NCBI GenBank assembly: GCA_947626705.1
Contig: CANQTJ010000070.1
Span: 1-8,364, forward strand
Origin: an uncultured Clostridia bacterium
GTDB taxonomy: Bacteria > Bacillota > Clostridia > TANB77 > CAG-508
Direction of reading: 5' to 3'
Length of the DNA: 8,364 bases
In this document: one piece after another, positions 6,261-8,364 of the stretch
Layout of the letters: each line of letters starts with the position of its first letter
Numbering within the stretch: the stretch's first letter is position 1
The notes under the pieces: model-generated
What the model was told of the DNA's origin: nothing
Databases searched by the model: none
The model's input: the letters and a program-made list of their open reading frames with translations, nothing else
Program-made: the position numbers and the translations under genes

Positions 6261-7445
6261 ATGAGTAAATTGAAAAAAGAAGATCAAATATTAGTAATGT
6301 TAGCATTTTTTAGTATATCAGTTGGATTATGGGGGAATTTTAGACAACTTTGGTTAGAAGCTAATAACTTTTCTGTAACCAACATAAGTAATATAATAAG
6401 TATTGGGACATTTATAAGTGTTTTAGGAATAATATTTGTAGGAAAATATATAAAATTAGATAAATTAAAATATTTTATAACATTCACTCTATTGATAAAG
6501 TTATTTAATATGTTATTATTATTAAAATTAAATAATTCATTAAATAGTGCACTAATAAATACTTCAATTGCAATAGATGTATTGGCAGAGTACATAATAA
6601 TAAGCAGTATATATCCATTAATTACTACAATATTAAAAAACAATACAATATATAGTAAAAGAAAATTAACGGAGTATTTATTTAGAGATGTTGGTGTATT
6701 AATAGGTGGATTATTAATTGGAAAAACAATTATAGGTATTTTTGTAAATTACAATGTCTGTCTATTTCTATCAATCATTTTTTTAGGTATTGCAATAATA
6801 ACAAATGTAAATTTAAGGGTAGAGAAATTAAATGATATAAAAAAAGATACTAAAAGTTTTTTGATTAAATATATATTAAAAAGTAAAATTCAGATTTTAT
6901 ATGCAATCTATACTTTTATTGGTGCTGCAGCGATGTCAACTGCTTTAGGATTGAAAATGTTAACTTTTACAAATTATTTAGGATTTTCTGATGGTGATGC
7001 AACAAATTATTTATTAATAATAGGATTAATAGCAGATGTTATAGGAATATTAGCATTAAAGTATTTAACACCAAAAAATGATTATATTACAATAACAATA
7101 AAATTTGGAATAAGATTTATAGCATATACAATAGCATTCTTTTCAAATAATATATTAATAACATTGATTGCAATAACTTGGTCTATATTAATATCTACAG
7201 CATATGAAAATGTATGTGATGGTTATTATATTAATGGAGTAGAAAATGAATATCAATTAAGATATACCAATTTTAGATACATAATAAGATTTTTAGGAGA
7301 AGCTGTTGGTGTATTCCTATGTGGATTAATGTATGAAATTGGACTTAGATATATGTTTGGATTATCAGCAATATTTATGATTTTTCAAATAGGACTAGCA
7401 TATTATTTAATATATCTAAGAAGAATGGAGAAAAGTAATTTATGA
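6261..7445 (+). CDS. Major facilitator superfamily (MFS) transporter, 12 predicted membrane helices
   Basis: Integral membrane protein of 394 residues, typical MFS length. I count about 12 hydrophobic segments, near residues 11-26, 43-62, 71-89, 96-122, 143-160, 163-182, 211-230, 247-267, 277-295, 297-316, 342-358 and 363-385. A charged central loop (about 183-205) lies between the two six-helix halves. MFS carriers move small solutes by proton or sodium coupling; nothing here identifies the solute or direction. The ATG is 3 nt after the nucleotidase stop, and the TGA overlaps the next ATG (ATGA, 7442-7445), so the three genes form one operon with likely translational coupling. The coupling to a nucleotidase suggests a nucleoside- or nucleotide-like cargo, as inference only. 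The frame is intact throughout. Confidence 0.8.
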   Translation: MSKLKKEDQILVMLAFFSISVGLWGNFRQLWLEANNFSVTNISNIISIGTFISVLGIIFVGKYIKLDKLKYFITFTLLIKLFNMLLLLKLNNSLNSALINTSIAIDVLAEYIIISSIYPLITTILKNNTIYSKRKLTEYLFRDVGVLIGGLLIGKTIIGIFVNYNVCLFLSIIFLGIAIITNVNLRVEKLNDIKKDTKSFLIKYILKSKIQILYAIYTFIGAAAMSTALGLKMLTFTNYLGFSDGDATNYLLIIGLIADVIGILALKYLTPKNDYITITIKFGIRFIAYTIAFFSNNILITLIAITWSILISTAYENVCDGYYINGVENEYQLRYTNFRYIIRFLGEAVGVFLCGLMYEIGLRYMFGLSAIFMIFQIGLAYYLIYLRRMEKSNL

Positions 7446-7662
7446 ATAAGAGAATAATTTTATTTGCCATCCAAAAGAAAAATATAACCCAGATGATTTT
7501 ACTTTTCATATTACATTACATATTGATAAAGATTACGAGAAAATTTTAAATTTTCAAAAAGAATTAAAAGAAAATTTTAGACCATTCTATTTAGAATTTA
7601 ATATTTTAGCATTATTTGACTATCCAGGAGATATGATAAAGAAGATTAACCTAAAAAGATAA
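7442..7662 (+). pseudogene. Remnant of a 2H phosphoesterase (2'-5' RNA ligase-like)
   Basis: The ATG at 7442 overlaps the transporter stop and begins MNKRIILFAI, like the first strand of 2H proteins, but this frame soon becomes non-family and ends after 35 codons. In another frame from about 7465 one reads HPKEKYNPDDFTFHITLHID, with the first H-x-T-x signature of 2H phosphoesterases (HITL). Then follows a stretch ending FYLEFNILALFDYPGDMI, which fits the family's middle strands. The second H-x-T-x motif and the C-terminal half are missing; the frame stops at 7660-7662. So the gene has a frameshift or deletion early and a truncation late, and is unlikely to be active. 2H enzymes open cyclic phosphates on nucleotides or RNA ends. 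The family call rests on one motif and the layout. Confidence 0.5.
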
Positions 7663-7682
7663 TAATGAAATTATACAAAATC

Positions 7683-7731
7683 AAAAATACTAAGTAAGCT
7701 TTTTAACTGATTATCTTACTTAGTATTTTTT
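7683..7731. terminator. Bidirectional intrinsic terminator
   Basis: A 16-bp perfect stem, AAAAATACTAAGTAAG (7683-7698) with its exact complement (7715-7730), has a 16-nt loop. The stem ends in T on the plus strand and, because of the A-run, also in U on the minus strand. It closes the plus-strand transporter operon and the convergent minus-strand gene ending at 7759. Confidence 0.85.
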
Positions 7732-7758
7732 ATTTGCAATATAAATTACTTAATTTCT

Positions 7759-8204
7759 TTAGTTCTGTTTTAAAATCTCAATATATTCATCATTATAGCT
7801 ATTCCTTAATTTTCTAGCCTTTTCAGACCATTCTTTAAATTGTTTTTCCTTAAAAATTTTTGAATGATTATAATGTAATCCATGCATCCTTTTATATTCT
7901 CTAGTATATTCTTTTAAAATTAGACTATTTTTAATTTTTTCTTTTTGTTTATTTAAAGCTCCAATTTCTCTGCAAGTTTTTCCTGTATCTAAAAAAAATG
8001 CTATGAGCAAGATTAGTATTAACATAGTGTATATTAAAAACTCTTTTTGCTTCATATAGATAAAGTTTTTTTCTGTACTTAAATTTCTTACAATGGAGTT
8101 ATTAGAATATCTATTAATTTGTTCTAATCTTTCTTTTAAATCGCCTTTGTATAAAAATCAGTATATGGAAAAAATTCCAAACACGCTCTAACTATTTGAA
8201 ACAT
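7759..8204 (-). pseudogene. Frameshifted remnant resembling DUF6076-type proteins
   Basis: The frame ending at 7759 can be read upstream of its ATG at 8055 as sensible protein (LKERLEQINRYSNNSIVRNL) back to a stop at 8158-8160. A second frame starts at ATG 8204 and reads MFQIVRACLEFFPYTDFYTK before stopping at 8136-8138. One missing base near 8138-8147 joins them into about 148 residues. The last half, TGKTCREIGALNKQKEKI... then KEYTREYKRMHG... and FKEWSEKARKLR, resembles what I remember of the end of DUF6076 proteins, where TCR follows a CxxC zinc-ribbon. Here the CxxC part is absent. Its place holds a hydrophobic stretch (about 20 residues, IYTMLILILLIAFFL) that looks like a membrane helix. 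No ribosome binding site is clear at either ATG. Function unknown; the family call is tentative. Confidence 0.5.
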
Positions 8205-8278
8205 TTTAAAACTAAAAAAATAAAAGTAATATTTTTAAACTTTTAGTAATAGTATTGAAATAGAAGAAGGTGAGAATT

Positions 8279-8364
8279 TTGAAAAAAAGTTTGAATATTA
8301 CATTTATTAATCCAAATACTGAAGAACAAATAGTACAAGCTATGGCTGGTTACTTAGCATATAA
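8279..8364 (+). CDS. 5' end of an unidentified small-protein-like gene, truncated by window edge
   Basis: From TTG 8279 the frame reads MKKSLNITFINPNTEEQIVQ and continues AMAGYLAY to the window end. The start is supported by AGAAGGTGAG at 8264-8273, 5 nt upstream; no ATG is available in frame before codon 22. The 'xITFINPNTxEE' opening is reminiscent of small proteins encoded next to recombinases on integrative elements, but this is from memory and with only 28 residues visible I do not assign a function. Confidence 0.5.
   Translation, partial: MKKSLNITFINPNTEEQIVQAMAGYLAY

Noticed and set aside
6096..6643. Minus-strand open frames over the nucleotidase and transporter genes
   Set aside because: Shadows of the real plus-strand genes with no RBS and low-complexity hydrophobic content.
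1..8364. CRISPR array, tRNA, rRNA or riboswitch
   Set aside because: No regularly spaced direct repeats, cloverleaf-like GC-rich segment or recognisable riboswitch core was seen in any gap.

Overview
This is very AT-rich DNA that uses the standard bacterial code: TGG reads as Trp and TGA closes the transporter gene. It has AGGAGG-type ribosome binding sites, some TTG starts and Arg mostly as AGA. These traits, a SpoIIID-type sporulation regulator and several Firmicutes-type families suggest an uncultured Clostridia-like Firmicute. The species cannot be named from the sequence.

Layout. Positions 1-354 hold the 3' end of a gene whose tail resembles the C-terminus of Rpn/PD-(D/E)XK nucleases. 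Next come a patatin-like phospholipase (456-1313, TTG start) and a complete IscS/NifS-type cysteine desulfurase (1490-2620). A convergent FAD-dependent oxidoreductase of the COG2509 type lies on the minus strand (2837-4421); its last codons are in a shifted frame. A decayed spoIIID (from 4677) follows, apparently interrupted by a short hairpin-bearing repeat and closed by a strong terminator (4998-5037).

The right half reads as a plus-strand cluster. It has a HTH protein of the phage/plasmid replication-organiser type (5122-5610), a HAD-type 5'-nucleotidase split by one missing A (5665-6257), a 12-helix MFS transporter starting 3 nt later (6261-7445), and a remnant of a 2H phosphoesterase whose ATG overlaps the transporter stop (7442-7662). 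A bidirectional terminator (7683-7731) separates these from a minus-strand, frameshifted, DUF6076-like remnant (7759-8204). A new plus-strand gene starts at 8279 and runs off the window.

How the parts fit. The left half is ordinary chromosomal metabolism with intact genes. From about 2.8 kb on, five of seven genes carry a frameshift or truncation, which suggests accessory DNA in decay or uncorrected assembly errors. The least expected arrangement is the tight nucleotidase-transporter-2H phosphoesterase row behind a HTH gene. It could be a nucleotide-handling and transport cassette, but two of its three enzymes are broken as read here.
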